This document shows, one piece after another, positions 44,701 to 52,487 of a stretch of DNA of 64,000 nt (positions are counted from its first letter, which is position 1; each line of letters begins with the position of its first letter). The stretch is from positions 20,231 to 84,230 of the forward strand of contig NZ_KB902486.1 in the NCBI RefSeq assembly GCF_000379525.1. The letters run 5' to 3'. Below the pieces are notes generated by a model. The model was given only the letters and a program-made list of their open reading frames with translations. It had not been told where the DNA came from and did not search any database. Source of the DNA: Lamprocystis purpurea DSM 4197. GTDB lineage: Bacteria > Pseudomonadota > Gammaproteobacteria > Chromatiales > Chromatiaceae. A program made the translations under genes and the position numbers.

Positions 44701-46520
44701 ACGACGACGGGATTGCGGACAGCCAGAAGCGGGCCTTGAGTGGCAATTGTGTTGACTGTACCGCAGAGGAACTGACTCTCGGTGAGATCCGGCTTGACTA
44801 CCTGAGAGGCGGTCGGACGCACGAGGCGGCCAATGGAGGGCTGCTCCGCACCCGTATCCATCTCATGGGAGACGTGGTGAACTCCAATCCGATCTATGTG
44901 GGAGAGCCCGCGGCCTTCTATCCGGACAATCTGGATGCAGCGCCTTACAGTGCCTTTGCCGCCGCGCAAGCAGCGCGCCAACATGTCATCTATGTCGGCG
45001 CCAACGACGGCATGTTACACGGCTTCAAAGCAGCCAACACGATCGCCGGAAGCGGTGATGCCGGTACCGAGGTCTTTGCCTATGTCCCGCGCGCCGTCTA
45101 CCCGAAGCTCGCGGCCCTGACGGCATCTAATTACCGGGAGTATCACCAGGCGTACGTGGACAGTGGCGCCACGGCGGGAGATGCCTATTTGCCGGGGAAA
45201 GCGAGCTGGACCACCATCCTGGTCGGCGGTCTTGGCGCGGGTGGGCGCGGGGTCTATGCACTGGACATTACGCGCCCTGCCGAGTACCTGGTCAGCGAGG
45301 AGGAAGCGGCTGCGCAGGTCATGTGGGACATCACCGGCGACGATGTCGGCTTCACCCATCTCGGTTATACTTACGGCAAATCGGCAATCGTGCGCATGCC
45401 GGACGATACCTATGGGGGTCGCTGGACCGTGGTGTTCGGCAACGGCTATGAGAGCCCGGCCGGCAAGGCCGTGCTTTATGTGATCGACGCCGAGACCGGG
45501 ACACTCAAAGCCGAGATCGTCGTCGATGATGGTCCGGACAACGGACTGTCCAGTGTCGCCCCGGTGGACTATAACGGAGATGCGCGCGTTGACTACATCT
45601 ATGCCGGCGACCTCAAAGGCAATCTCTGGCGCTTCGAGCCAGGCGGCAACGCGGGGATGATCGTCTCCTTCGCCGGCGACCCACTCTTCAACGACGGGGT
45701 CAGCAGCGTCGAGGGCGCCGACCCGGTCACCACCGCGATCACGGTCCGTCCCGAGGTCGTCAGCCACCCCGTGCGCGGTGTCGTCGTCCTGTTCGGGACC
45801 GGTTCCTATTACCGCAAGGGCGACGGCGGCAACAGCGACCCCAAGAACGACCGCATCCCCCACCCGAGTATTATCAATGCTTTTTACGGGATATGGGACA
45901 GGCGCGACGGGACCAGCAATATCGAGCGCAGTCATCTGTTGAAGCAGCAGATTCTGGGAAAGGCCGTCGCGGGCACCTATGACGTGCGGGTAACCACCAA
46001 CAACCCAATCAACTGGCATCTCGGCACGGGCAAGCCGACCACCAGCGACCCGCCCACCCACCTGGGTTGGTACCTGGAGCTTCGCCAACCATTGGACGGC
46101 GCCGGCGAGGGTGAGTTGCAGGTGACCAACCCGCAGGCGCGTAGCGGACGGATCATCTTCACCACGCTGATACCCGCCGACACCACCACCGAACTATGCG
46201 ACTTTGGCGGCGACGGCTGGCTGATGGAGCTGAACGCACTGACTGGTGGACGGATGACCGAGGTGGTGTTCGACCTCAATGCGGATACCTACTTCAATGC
46301 CGCCGACCTGGTGACGGTGCGGGAGCAAGGAACTGATGTCAAGCGCGCACCTTCCGGCAAGAAATCGCTGGTCGGCATTATCCAGGAACCTGCCATCATC
46401 AGCGCCGGCACCAAGGAGTATAAGTATACAAGCGGCGCACGCGAGGCGGCGATTGAAGTGACACTCGAAAACCCCGGCGACCCGGAACGCGGCCGACGCG
46501 CGTGGATGCAACTGCAATGA
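41739..46520 (+). CDS. pilY1: PilY1 pilus tip adhesin, copy 1, with cysteine-rich insertion
   Basis: A 1593-residue secreted tip protein (signal peptide 1-22, cleavage near VAWG-APS). The N-terminal region resembles the PilY1 subclass with DYSDLDGDGAID in place of a vWA MIDAS (no DxSxS). The C-terminal third is the PilY1 beta-propeller: LMGDVVNSNPIYVGEP, HVIYVGANDGMLHGF and the calcium loop DYNGDARVDYIYAGDLKGNLWRFE. Between them, residues 659-735 hold 18 cysteines, mostly spaced CxxxC, with Thr/Asn/Ala between, an insertion absent from well-studied PilY1 proteins and much reduced in copy 2. Such density suggests a disulfide ladder or metal site. The ATG follows pilX by 41 bp. Confidence 0.93.
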   Translation: MNQQLHHMLCGLIVITAGVAWGAPSDLAQTPLSVTQTVRPMVLLALSNDHQLYRKAYNDYSDLDGDGAIDTTYQSGYEYYGYFDPKKCYVYSVAGYFEPTGKATPGHRCNPGISGQDSGTWSGNLLNWATMTRMDILRRVLYGGYRSIDDPAQTILERVLLPTDSHAFAKVFTPPGGTTEMGRHTPTNDYGTITFCNVTWASDGESQSLNTSTYPPLIRVAKGNWPMWASGEVTECAWREAKSADTTAPWESNNSGVSPVRVGSKIYQLNARVAVCVSGWLEDNCRDYKDDISVVHNKPTGLLQKYGENGSLRFGLMSGSYNKNLSGGVLRRKIGLIAGNTAANAAFDEINLKTGQFINNGIIGTINAFRINKYSFSGRKYSDCNTYGIPLCTLKPNEYCLKNGVCTNWGNPVSEIFFESLRYLAGKREPYAPYNADDHSYFGTLTPNTWDDPMPVTEWCAKSNIIFLSTGVNSFDRDEFSSDFADLNLTTGTNLVGAQEDIGTNLIVGGSTTGQCTAKAVNGLANAQGICPEGPTLDGGYQVAAVAHFAHTTGLRRVKDQQQKVNTQTVALARDLPRFNIPVGNNTVTLLPHMEASKDSAAVQSTAGWRAGTLQDLIVENLTKDQSGRLVSASLRVIWEDSTWGNDYDMDGVERIQFCVGPTACTQICNACSIPCNATCNSSCTTTCETKYQTCLNDCGDPSCSTKCLNTRTTCNAACPTTCTTTCANTCASECNTTVAENELKITTSVQQASAGNALLFGYTVAGTVSGSTPTNTKCDGVYHGDGVYREVVRTGGKNFSMLTDPQDTPSNKPIDCVRKFQAGTNTARLLEHPLWYGAKYGGFIDANGNALPDAKSEWDANSDGVPDRFFFADNPAQLGKSLENFLEIIATVSSSAAVVANSVTLQENTFIFQGRYDSADWSGDLVAFPVNLVDGSLSTLVWSGRSKIDIQGAAGNRRIITTNADRVANASAAIGVPFAWGNTTSDDDDGIADSQKRALSGNCVDCTAEELTLGEIRLDYLRGGRTHEAANGGLLRTRIHLMGDVVNSNPIYVGEPAAFYPDNLDAAPYSAFAAAQAARQHVIYVGANDGMLHGFKAANTIAGSGDAGTEVFAYVPRAVYPKLAALTASNYREYHQAYVDSGATAGDAYLPGKASWTTILVGGLGAGGRGVYALDITRPAEYLVSEEEAAAQVMWDITGDDVGFTHLGYTYGKSAIVRMPDDTYGGRWTVVFGNGYESPAGKAVLYVIDAETGTLKAEIVVDDGPDNGLSSVAPVDYNGDARVDYIYAGDLKGNLWRFEPGGNAGMIVSFAGDPLFNDGVSSVEGADPVTTAITVRPEVVSHPVRGVVVLFGTGSYYRKGDGGNSDPKNDRIPHPSIINAFYGIWDRRDGTSNIERSHLLKQQILGKAVAGTYDVRVTTNNPINWHLGTGKPTTSDPPTHLGWYLELRQPLDGAGEGELQVTNPQARSGRIIFTTLIPADTTTELCDFGGDGWLMELNALTGGRMTEVVFDLNADTYFNAADLVTVREQGTDVKRAPSGKKSLVGIIQEPAIISAGTKEYKYTSGAREAAIEVTLENPGDPERGRRAWMQLQ

Positions 46521-46563
46521 GGCTTGATCATCATTACGGCCGGCCGGATGCGTCAGGCGGTCA

Positions 46564-46618
46564 GGTGCGGTGAGGAACGAACCACCGGCGGTTGGTGCGG
46601 TGCGTTCCTCACCGCACC
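46564..46618. terminator. Perfect 16-bp inverted repeat after pilY1
   Basis: GGTGCGGTGAGGAACG (46564-46579) is inverted exactly at 46603-46618 around 23 bp, itself containing GGTGCGGTGCG. It lies 44 bp after the pilY1 stop. No U-run follows; it may stabilise or end the operon transcript, or be a further repeat family. Confidence 0.5.
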
Positions 46619-46639
46619 GGCCTTGATCGTCGTTCCGAT

Positions 46640-46720
46640 CGTAGGGTGGACAAGCGCTAGCGCAGTCCACCGAATCCCGCGCCGCCGCTGGTGGACTACG
46701 CTGCGCTTGTCCACCCTACG
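46640..46720 (+). repeat. Repeat family D, copy 1
   Basis: An 81-bp palindrome bounded by CGTAGGGTGGACAAGCG and CGCTTGTCCACCCTACG, with inner CAGTCCACC/GGTGGACT arms around GAATCCCGCGCCGCCGCT. A second copy, with the centre inverted, is at 63774-63852. It separates pilY1 and pilE. Confidence 0.9.
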
Positions 46721-46799
46721 ATACTGGAAGCCGCTTCTATGGCCGGACCGATGAGCTACACCCGTGTCATACTCCATGAACAGGTTCGGAGAAAAATCC

Positions 46800-47276
46800 A
46801 TGTCACATCGCTCGCAACGAGCCTTCACCCTCGTCGAGTTACTGGTCGTCATCTCGATCATCGCCGTGCTGGCCATGATCGCCTATCCGAGCTATCAGAG
46901 CCAAATCCGTAAGATGCGGCGGACCGACGCGCAGCAGTCACTGCTGCAGGTTGCCCAGCAGTTGGAGCGCTGCTATAGCCGCTATCGCCGCTACAATCAT
47001 GCCGACTGTCCACAGGTGTCGGACGAAGACTCCACTGCCATCAGCCCCACCTTTCACAATGACACGGCCTCAACAGACGACGACGGCTGGTCTATCGACG
47101 GTCATTATCTGCTCTCCGGCACGCTAACCGCCGAGGCGTTCACCCTAGTCGCAACCCCCCGTGACCGCCAGGCGGACGATACCGACTGCGCCAGATTACA
47201 GTACAATCACACGACGGCCCGTGCGGCATTCAATGCCGCAGCCACTCCTGAAAGCACAACCGATCTTTGCTGGTAG
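46800..47276 (+). CDS. pilE: Type IV pilin-like protein PilE
   Basis: A 158-residue minor pilin. ATG at 46800 has GGAG 8 bp upstream. The prepilin site is SQRA-FTLVELLVVISIIAVLAMIAYPSYQ: position -1 is Ala (A8), not the usual Gly; Glu+5 is present (E13). TDAQQSLLQVAQQLERCYSRY is the PilE signature and a C-terminal disulfide pair is likely. It is separated from pilY1 by 279 bp of repeats, so it probably has its own promoter. Only one pilE serves the two pilin clusters in this window. Confidence 0.88.
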   Translation: MSHRSQRAFTLVELLVVISIIAVLAMIAYPSYQSQIRKMRRTDAQQSLLQVAQQLERCYSRYRRYNHADCPQVSDEDSTAISPTFHNDTASTDDDGWSIDGHYLLSGTLTAEAFTLVATPRDRQADDTDCARLQYNHTTARAAFNAAATPESTTDLCW

Positions 47277-47338
47277 CCTCTTAGGAGCCGTTCACTAATA
47301 AGCTAAACAGTTTCATTAGGGAACACCTTTGGGATCTC

Positions 47339-47462
47339 GGCCTCGATCAAGATTCCGGCCACTTGGGCTCGCCGGGTGCGTAGTCAGGCCATCCTGGCCT
47401 GACACCGTCAGGGCTGGAAGCCCTGACTACGCATGCCGCCGGCCGGGATTACGATCGAGGCC
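47339..47462. repeat. Family A element, copy 3, with complete outer inverted repeats
   Basis: The 59-bp double-hairpin core (47376-47434) is enclosed by GGCCTCGATCAAGATTCCGGCC (47339-47360) and its near inverse GGCCGGGATTACGATCGAGGCC (47441-47462). The 124-bp whole has MITE-like terminal inverted repeats. It lies between the convergent pilE and mltB genes. Confidence 0.88.
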
Positions 47463-47472
47463 GGCATCTCGG

Positions 47473-47547
47473 TCGTTGTCGTAATCGAGGTGATGATCGA
47501 AACCTCATGCCCAAGTTGCATCGCTTCTCAGATTACGACAACGACAC
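47473..47547. repeat. Hexanucleotide repeat element, family E, copy 4
   Basis: CGTTGTCGTAATC (47474-47486) pairs exactly with GATTACGACAACG (47531-47543), and TCGCTTCTCA (47521-47530) precedes the second arm as at 2261. This is the shortest copy, with single hexamer units. It abuts the 3-prime end of mltB. Confidence 0.85.
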
Positions 47548-47556
47548 GGCATTCGT

Positions 47557-48765
47557 TCAGGGTTCGACTGCCTGCGCAGGAACGGGAATGCCCGCTACCA
47601 GCCCCGCGGTCGGCCAACCATCCGCCGGCAGCCCCCGCCGCAACTGCTCCCGACGCACCGCCGCGCGGGTCTTGGCGCCAAGGATGCCGTCCGCGGCACC
47701 GACCGCATAGCCAAGCGCCAGGAACTTTTCCTGCAACCGCTTGAGTTCATCAATCGATAGACCGGGGTCTGGAGTCCCGCGCCGGGCCGCAGGCGCCCCG
47801 GCCAATCGGCCGGCGAAATAGGCGGCTGTTGTCGCGTAAACCATCGATTGGTTCCACCGCTGAAAGCACGCGAAGTTCGGGTAGGCAAGAAAGGCTGGAC
47901 CCTTGTGCCCCATGGGCAGCAGCAAACCGGCGGGGAGTTCGTCGCCAACCAGGTCCGCTCCAGCTACCCCACGCACCCCCCAGGCAGCCCATTGCCGCCG
48001 GGGCCATGCGTCGGCGGAGGCGATCTGCTCCCAGGGCAACGCCTCGGGGAGGCTGACCTCCTCCAGCCAGGGCTCACCGGCGCGCCAACCCAACTGCTGG
48101 AGAAACCGCGCGGCGGTCAGGATCACATCCGGCGCACTGGTTTTCAAATCCACCCGGCCGTCGCCATCCCCGTCGGTTCCGTAGGCCAGATAGTCCGCCG
48201 GCAGCAACTGGAGCTGACCCAGTTCCCCGGCCCAGGCACCGGTGAGGGCCTCCGGCCGCACATAACCCAGATCAACCAACCGCAACGCGGCGAGCAACTG
48301 AGGGCGAAACAGGTCCGGGCGCCGGCAGTCATGCGCCAGGGTGGACAGGGCATCGAGCGTGCTGAACCTGCCCTGCACCGCACCATAGTCCGACTCCAGC
48401 CCCCAGAAGGCGGCAATCGCCGGTGCCGGCACACCGAAACGCTGCTGCGCCTCGGCGAAGGACTCCGCGAAGCGCTCCAACTGCGCCTTACCGGACTTCA
48501 AGCGAAAGGCATTCACCATCCGCCCGGAGAAAGTCTGCCAATCCTGGCTGAAAACCTGCTGTGACTGGTCGCGGGTCAACACCTGCTCACTGCGCCGCAC
48601 CCCGGCGAGCAGGGCGACCGCGGACGGGCCGACTCCAGCAGTCTGCGCCTGCACCCGCACGCCTTGCAGCCAGTCACCGAAGTCGCCGCCGCACTCCGCG
48701 CGCCCCGCCGGAGCGATACCCGCGGTGCTCCAGAGCAACACCAGACCAAGACACCACACCTTCAT
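47557..48765 (-). CDS. Membrane-bound lytic transglycosylase B type, with peptidoglycan-binding domain
   Basis: A 402-residue exported MltB-family transglycosylase. A signal peptide (about 1-23) is followed by a catalytic domain with Glu in AFWGLESDYGA, then GELGQLQLLPADYLAYGTDGDGDGRVDL. The C-terminal 60 residues form a PG_binding_1 domain (LSIDELKRLQEKFLALGYAVGAADGILGAKTRAAVR). No lipobox cysteine at the cleavage site, so it is probably soluble in the periplasm. Sitting between two pilin operons, it could open peptidoglycan for pilus assembly, but it faces the other way. Confidence 0.9.
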   Translation of the reverse strand: MKVWCLGLVLLWSTAGIAPAGRAECGGDFGDWLQGVRVQAQTAGVGPSAVALLAGVRRSEQVLTRDQSQQVFSQDWQTFSGRMVNAFRLKSGKAQLERFAESFAEAQQRFGVPAPAIAAFWGLESDYGAVQGRFSTLDALSTLAHDCRRPDLFRPQLLAALRLVDLGYVRPEALTGAWAGELGQLQLLPADYLAYGTDGDGDGRVDLKTSAPDVILTAARFLQQLGWRAGEPWLEEVSLPEALPWEQIASADAWPRRQWAAWGVRGVAGADLVGDELPAGLLLPMGHKGPAFLAYPNFACFQRWNQSMVYATTAAYFAGRLAGAPAARRGTPDPGLSIDELKRLQEKFLALGYAVGAADGILGAKTRAAVRREQLRRGLPADGWPTAGLVAGIPVPAQAVEP

Positions 48766-48832
48766 GCGATCCTCCGCGTCGCGCGGCCCACGCCGGCCCT
48801 AATGATAAGGTCATAGCGCCTTGGCAACCGGA

Positions 48833-49042
48833 GGCCTCGATCAAGATTCCGGCCACTTGGGCTCGTCGGGTGCGTAGTCAGGCCATCCTGGCCTGATACC
48901 GTCAGGGCTCAAGTGCGTAGTCAGACCATCCTGGCCTGATACCGTCAGGGCTCGGGTGCGTAGTCAGGCCATCCTGGCCTGACACCGTCAGGGCTGGAAG
49001 CCCTGACTACGCACGCCGCTGGCCGGGATTAAGATCAAGGCC
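48833..49042. repeat. Family A element, copy 4, with tandem 43-bp amplification
   Basis: Outer inverted repeats GGCCTCGATCAAGATTCCGGCC (48833) and GGCCGGGATTAAGATCAAGGCC (49021-49042) enclose two 43-bp truncated units (48870-48912, 48913-48955) and one full 59-bp unit (48956-49014). Expansion occurred by repetition of the left hairpin half. This is the main content of the gap 48766-49474; the remaining 49043-49340 is AT-richer and holds no gene. Confidence 0.9.
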
Positions 49043-49342
49043 CGTTTGCCCGACGTGCCCGAGCAAACCCTCGTTTAAAAAGCAATATTCTTGCCAAGCT
49101 TTCAAGACTTTACCAGAGTGGCCGACTAGGGATTGCAAATCAATTCGCAATTTGCGCAATTGCCAATTTACGCCTGAGGGGCGCCTGAATCGCCCGACCC
49201 GTGCCGGGATTGAGGAACCGACGGAGCACACCACCGCCGGCGCCGTCCTGTCGCAGAAAGAAAGCATACGCGACATAGGGTTACTGCCATCCCTTGGTGG
49301 TACCGACCGCGCCGGAACGGCGCGTGTGTCGCGCTTCTTGAA

Positions 49343-49358
49343 TGGCACGGTTTCTGCA
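49343..49358 (+). promoter_or_regulatory. Sigma-54-type promoter before pilin operon 2
   Basis: TGGCACGGTTTCTGCA matches the RpoN consensus TGGCACR-N4-TTGCW at all but one position and keeps the obligatory GG-N10-GC spacing. It lies 117 bp before fimT copy 2, leaving a leader of about 105 nt. RpoN with PilSR controls pilus genes in Pseudomonas. No equivalent is seen before operon 1. Confidence 0.6.
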
Positions 49359-49474
49359 TTAGTCACATTAACGCAACGCACCCTGCCTGACTCGCATCCC
49401 GACTGAGCCGGCCCGATCCCCGCGCGATCACGATCAAGTTCACGAATCACACGCACAGCCTCTACGAGAATACG

Positions 49475-50020
49475 ATGAAAACATTAAAGAAGATGCACGG
49501 CGTCACCCTGGTGGAACTGATGATCACGGTCAGCACCGCCGCCTTGGCCTTGGGTCTCGGCATACCGGCTTTCGGTGGTATCCAGACCAGTATGCAGCGC
49601 GGCCAGGCCGTCTCCGAGATGGTCTCGTCCTTCACGCTCGCCCGCAGCGAGGCCGCCCGCCGCGGCGTTTCCGTGTCGATTTGTGCGTCGACCGACGGGC
49701 AAACCTGCACCGCGGGCGACCTGCCGAACTGGCGCAACGGCTGGATCGTGTTCACCGACGCCGACGAAGATCACGTGGCCGACACCGGCACCGATGAGAT
49801 CATCCATGTCGCCCGCTTCGAGCAGACCGCGTTCTCGATCGTTCCCCCGTCCGCCACCAGCGCCACCGAGTCGCGGCCGGATGGCGTCACCTTCCGCGGC
49901 ACCGGCTACCCGGACGTGGCCGGCACCTTCAATTATTGTGACAGCGGTGCATCCCGCGGCCTGGACTTGAACTATCTTGGACGTATCAACATCAACGAGA
50001 GTGACTCGGGCTGCTCATGA
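49475..50020 (+). CDS. fimT: Type IV pilus minor pilin FimT/FimU, copy 2
   Basis: A 181-residue prepilin with MKTLKKMHG-VTLVELMITVS (cleavage after G9, Glu at +5) and SSFTLARSEAARRGVSVSICAS. It parallels the 38866 gene throughout, with an extra loop (SATSATESRPDG) near residue 128. ATG is 117 bp downstream of the sigma-54-like site; the next gene overlaps its stop by ATGA. Confidence 0.93.
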   Translation: MKTLKKMHGVTLVELMITVSTAALALGLGIPAFGGIQTSMQRGQAVSEMVSSFTLARSEAARRGVSVSICASTDGQTCTAGDLPNWRNGWIVFTDADEDHVADTGTDEIIHVARFEQTAFSIVPPSATSATESRPDGVTFRGTGYPDVAGTFNYCDSGASRGLDLNYLGRININESDSGCS

Positions 50021-50607
50021 TCGTCCGCGCTCGCCGCCACGGGGGCTCTGCCATTCAATGTCGCGGGTCGCGGGCTGACCCGCGCGGCTTCACCTTGGTC
50101 GAGGTCCTGGTCACCGTGGTGGTCACGCTCGTGGCGTTCGCCGGCCTGGCGACGGCCCAAGTGCTAGCGCTGCGGGCCGCGGGCAGCACCTTGACGCGCT
50201 CCCAGGCCACCGCCCTCGCCTACGACATCGTGGATCGGATGCGCGTGAATCGGGGTGAGAACGGACTTCTGGTCACGGCGCTCGGCGGCGGCTACGACGA
50301 CGCAACACTCTGTAATACCTCCACTCGGGATACGAACGATCAGCGCCCGTGCCAATTCGGCACCCTCCTGGCGTTCGATGACGACGATCGGGTCACCCTG
50401 GACCTGCTCGCCTGGTGGCAGGCCATCGACTCCGCCAAGCTCCCCGATTGGTACGCAGGGATCAAGCGGACCGACGACCGCTTCCTGGTCGCGGTACAAT
50501 GGAATGACTCCCGTGCCGAAAACGCGTCCGCACCCCAACGCAACTCCTGCCTTGGCCCGGCGATCTCAGGCGCCATTCAGGAAGTCTGTGTGATGACCCA
50601 GCTATGA
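50017..50607 (+). CDS. pilV: Type IV pilus minor pilin PilV, copy 2
   Basis: A 196-residue PilV with cleavage at DPRG-FTLVEVLVTVVVTLVAF (G24, Glu29) after a basic 24-residue leader. ATALAYDIVDRMRVNRGENG and NSCLGPAISGAIQEVCVMTQL match copy 1. Overlaps by ATGA at both ends. Confidence 0.92.
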   Translation: MIVRARRHGGSAIQCRGSRADPRGFTLVEVLVTVVVTLVAFAGLATAQVLALRAAGSTLTRSQATALAYDIVDRMRVNRGENGLLVTALGGGYDDATLCNTSTRDTNDQRPCQFGTLLAFDDDDRVTLDLLAWWQAIDSAKLPDWYAGIKRTDDRFLVAVQWNDSRAENASAPQRNSCLGPAISGAIQEVCVMTQL

Positions 50608-51782
50608 GGATCGAGCAGCCCCAACGCGGGTTCCGCCAGGGTCCGGCAGCGCCGGCCCCCGGTAGCGCTGTGCGCGGCTTCAGCTTGATCGAGATCATGA
50701 TCTCACTCACCCTCGGCTTGGTCGTGATTGCCGCCTTGGGCCAACTCTACGCCGGTACCAGGCAGGCCACTGTCCTGAGCGATACCATGGCCCGACTCGA
50801 CGAACATGGGCGCTTCGCGGTGGATTTTATCGCCACCGATCTGCGCATGGCCGGGTATCTCTCCTGCGGCGGCCCGACCGCGTCCCTGGGTAACGCCGTC
50901 AAGGGTGGCCAGGCCGGCGGCAGTTGGCTGTTGCGGACCGGCGGAATCGAAGGCTATGACGGCGACGCCACCGCAACCAAAGCCCCGCCGTCCGACTTCA
51001 CCGGTCAGTTCCAACCCGGCACCGACATCCTGATCGTGCGGCGCGCCGCCATCGATGTTGAACGGAGCGTGATCAAAGACAATGCGACCGCGGCGAAGAT
51101 GCAGCTTGGGCTCAAACACGGGTTTGAGGTCGGCGAAGTGCTGGTGGCATCCAATTCTGCCTGCACCCAAACGTCCGTGTTTCAGGTAACCGGTCTTACT
51201 ACTGAGACGAAGCCGGGCGGTACGGCCAATTTCGACACGATCCTGCATGACACATCCGCGTTGGAGCCAGGCAACTGCACCGATCGCTTGTTCGGCAGTT
51301 TCGACTGCAACAGCCCTGGCGACGCTCAGACCGGCAGCTTCCGCCCCGGTTCGGTGGTCAGCCGCTTTGCCGTCCATGCCTATTATGTGACCGCTGGCGC
51401 TTCACCAGCATTGACACGCAAGAGCCTGGGACTTGTCGATGGGCAGGCCGACGTGATCACTGAAACACTGATCCGCGACGTGGAAGACTTCCAGGTCCTG
51501 TACGGCCGTGACACCGTGAAGAACTCCAGCCTGTCGGTAGACGACTATGTGACCGCCGACCGGGTGACCGACTGGGAGCAAGTTGTCAGCGTGCGCTTCC
51601 TGCTATTGCTGCGCTCGCAGGAGCCGAACATCCGCACCCAAGCGGCCAGTCTGACCTACGAGAAGCTCGTCAACGCCGAAATCCCGGCCAGTGGGCGCAT
51701 CAGCACCGCACCCACGGACCGCCGCTTACGGCGCGTCGTCGGCAGCGTGGTTGCCTTGCGCAACAGCAAGTATGTGCCGTGA
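50604..51782 (+). CDS. pilW: Type IV pilus assembly protein PilW, copy 2
   Basis: A 392-residue minor pilin with AVRG-FSLIEIMISLTLGLVVIAALGQLY (G25, Glu30). GRFAVDFIATDLRMAGYLSCGG and NCTDRLFGSFDCNS repeat copy 1 almost exactly, while the central region (about 100-190) has diverged. ATG overlaps the pilV stop. Confidence 0.93.
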   Translation: MRIEQPQRGFRQGPAAPAPGSAVRGFSLIEIMISLTLGLVVIAALGQLYAGTRQATVLSDTMARLDEHGRFAVDFIATDLRMAGYLSCGGPTASLGNAVKGGQAGGSWLLRTGGIEGYDGDATATKAPPSDFTGQFQPGTDILIVRRAAIDVERSVIKDNATAAKMQLGLKHGFEVGEVLVASNSACTQTSVFQVTGLTTETKPGGTANFDTILHDTSALEPGNCTDRLFGSFDCNSPGDAQTGSFRPGSVVSRFAVHAYYVTAGASPALTRKSLGLVDGQADVITETLIRDVEDFQVLYGRDTVKNSSLSVDDYVTADRVTDWEQVVSVRFLLLLRSQEPNIRTQAASLTYEKLVNAEIPASGRISTAPTDRRLRRVVGSVVALRNSKYVP

Positions 51783-52303
51783 GCACTCAGCCGCACCTCA
51801 TGCCCCTGATGGCCGGGCGCCGCAGCCGCGGCAGCACCCTGATCGTCGGGATGTTTCTGCTGCTGCTGATGAGCGTGGTGAGCCTGACCGTACTCAAGGC
51901 CATCAAGACCGATGAGCGCATGGCCGGCAACCTGCAAGACCGCAACCTGGCCTTCCAGGCGGCCGAATCGGCGTTGCGGGAGGCCGAGGAATTGCTGGTG
52001 CAGCCCTCGCTGCCGAGTTTCGTTGGCAGCAACGGGCTTTACCGCTTCGACGACGCGAAGGTACCGGCCGCGTTCAACCTCGACAGCACCAATGCCCGCA
52101 TCTATGGGCATGATCTGATCGGGATCGCGCTGCGCCCGCGCTACATCATTGAGATGATGGAGGCGGGGGTAGAGCCGGGTAACAGCCTGCTCATCGGGGT
52201 CAATAACGTCAGCGAGAAGCGCGCGACCTTTCGCATCACCGCGTTGGGGTTTGGCGGCTCGGCGACCACCCGCGTGGTATTACAGAGTACCTATCGGCGT
52301 TGA
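51779..52303 (+). CDS. pilX: Type IV pilus assembly protein PilX, copy 2
   Basis: A 174-residue GspK-like pilin starting with GTG that overlaps the pilW stop (GTGA), in keeping with the ATGA pattern of the operon; an ATG at 51800 is an alternative. RRSRG-STLIVGMFLLLLMSVVSLTVLKAIKTDERM lacks Glu at +5, as in copy 1. The C-terminus (FGGSATTRVVLQSTYRR) is almost identical to that of copy 1. Confidence 0.9.
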   Translation: MSTQPHLMPLMAGRRSRGSTLIVGMFLLLLMSVVSLTVLKAIKTDERMAGNLQDRNLAFQAAESALREAEELLVQPSLPSFVGSNGLYRFDDAKVPAAFNLDSTNARIYGHDLIGIALRPRYIIEMMEAGVEPGNSLLIGVNNVSEKRATFRITALGFGGSATTRVVLQSTYRR

Positions 52304-52361
52304 GCCGGCCGCCGAACCAGCAGATCCCGATTTGGGCGACCGCAGCCGGCAACGGCCTGTC

Positions 52362-52397
52362 CGCAACTGGAGGTCGAGGCTTTAGCCGGTGGCGATT
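52362..52397 (+). repeat. Repeat family I, copy 2
   Basis: GCAACTGGAGGTCGAGGC followed by TTTAGCCGGTGGCG matches 9452-9486 at most positions. It sits in the pilX-pilY1 spacer of operon 2, inside an otherwise tightly packed operon. Confidence 0.55.
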
Positions 52398-52487
52398 CCC
52401 GAGATTTGGAACTGCCGTCACCCGGTCAGCGGGTTTGACTTACGTGCATTGCAGTGGAGTCAGGAACGTTCCAGCGAGGACCAGAAC

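Noticed and set aside
45015-46088. Minus-strand frame of 357 codons inside pilY1 copy 1
   Set aside because: Shadow of the propeller coding sequence; no ribosome site or homologous motif.
48870-49014. Regularly spaced repeats resembling a tiny CRISPR array
   Set aside because: The 43-bp units are contiguous with no unique spacers, are parts of the family A palindrome, and no cas genes are near.
49152-49406. 84-codon frame in the gap before pilin operon 2
   Set aside because: Overlaps the sigma-54-like promoter, has no recognisable domain and unconvincing codon use.
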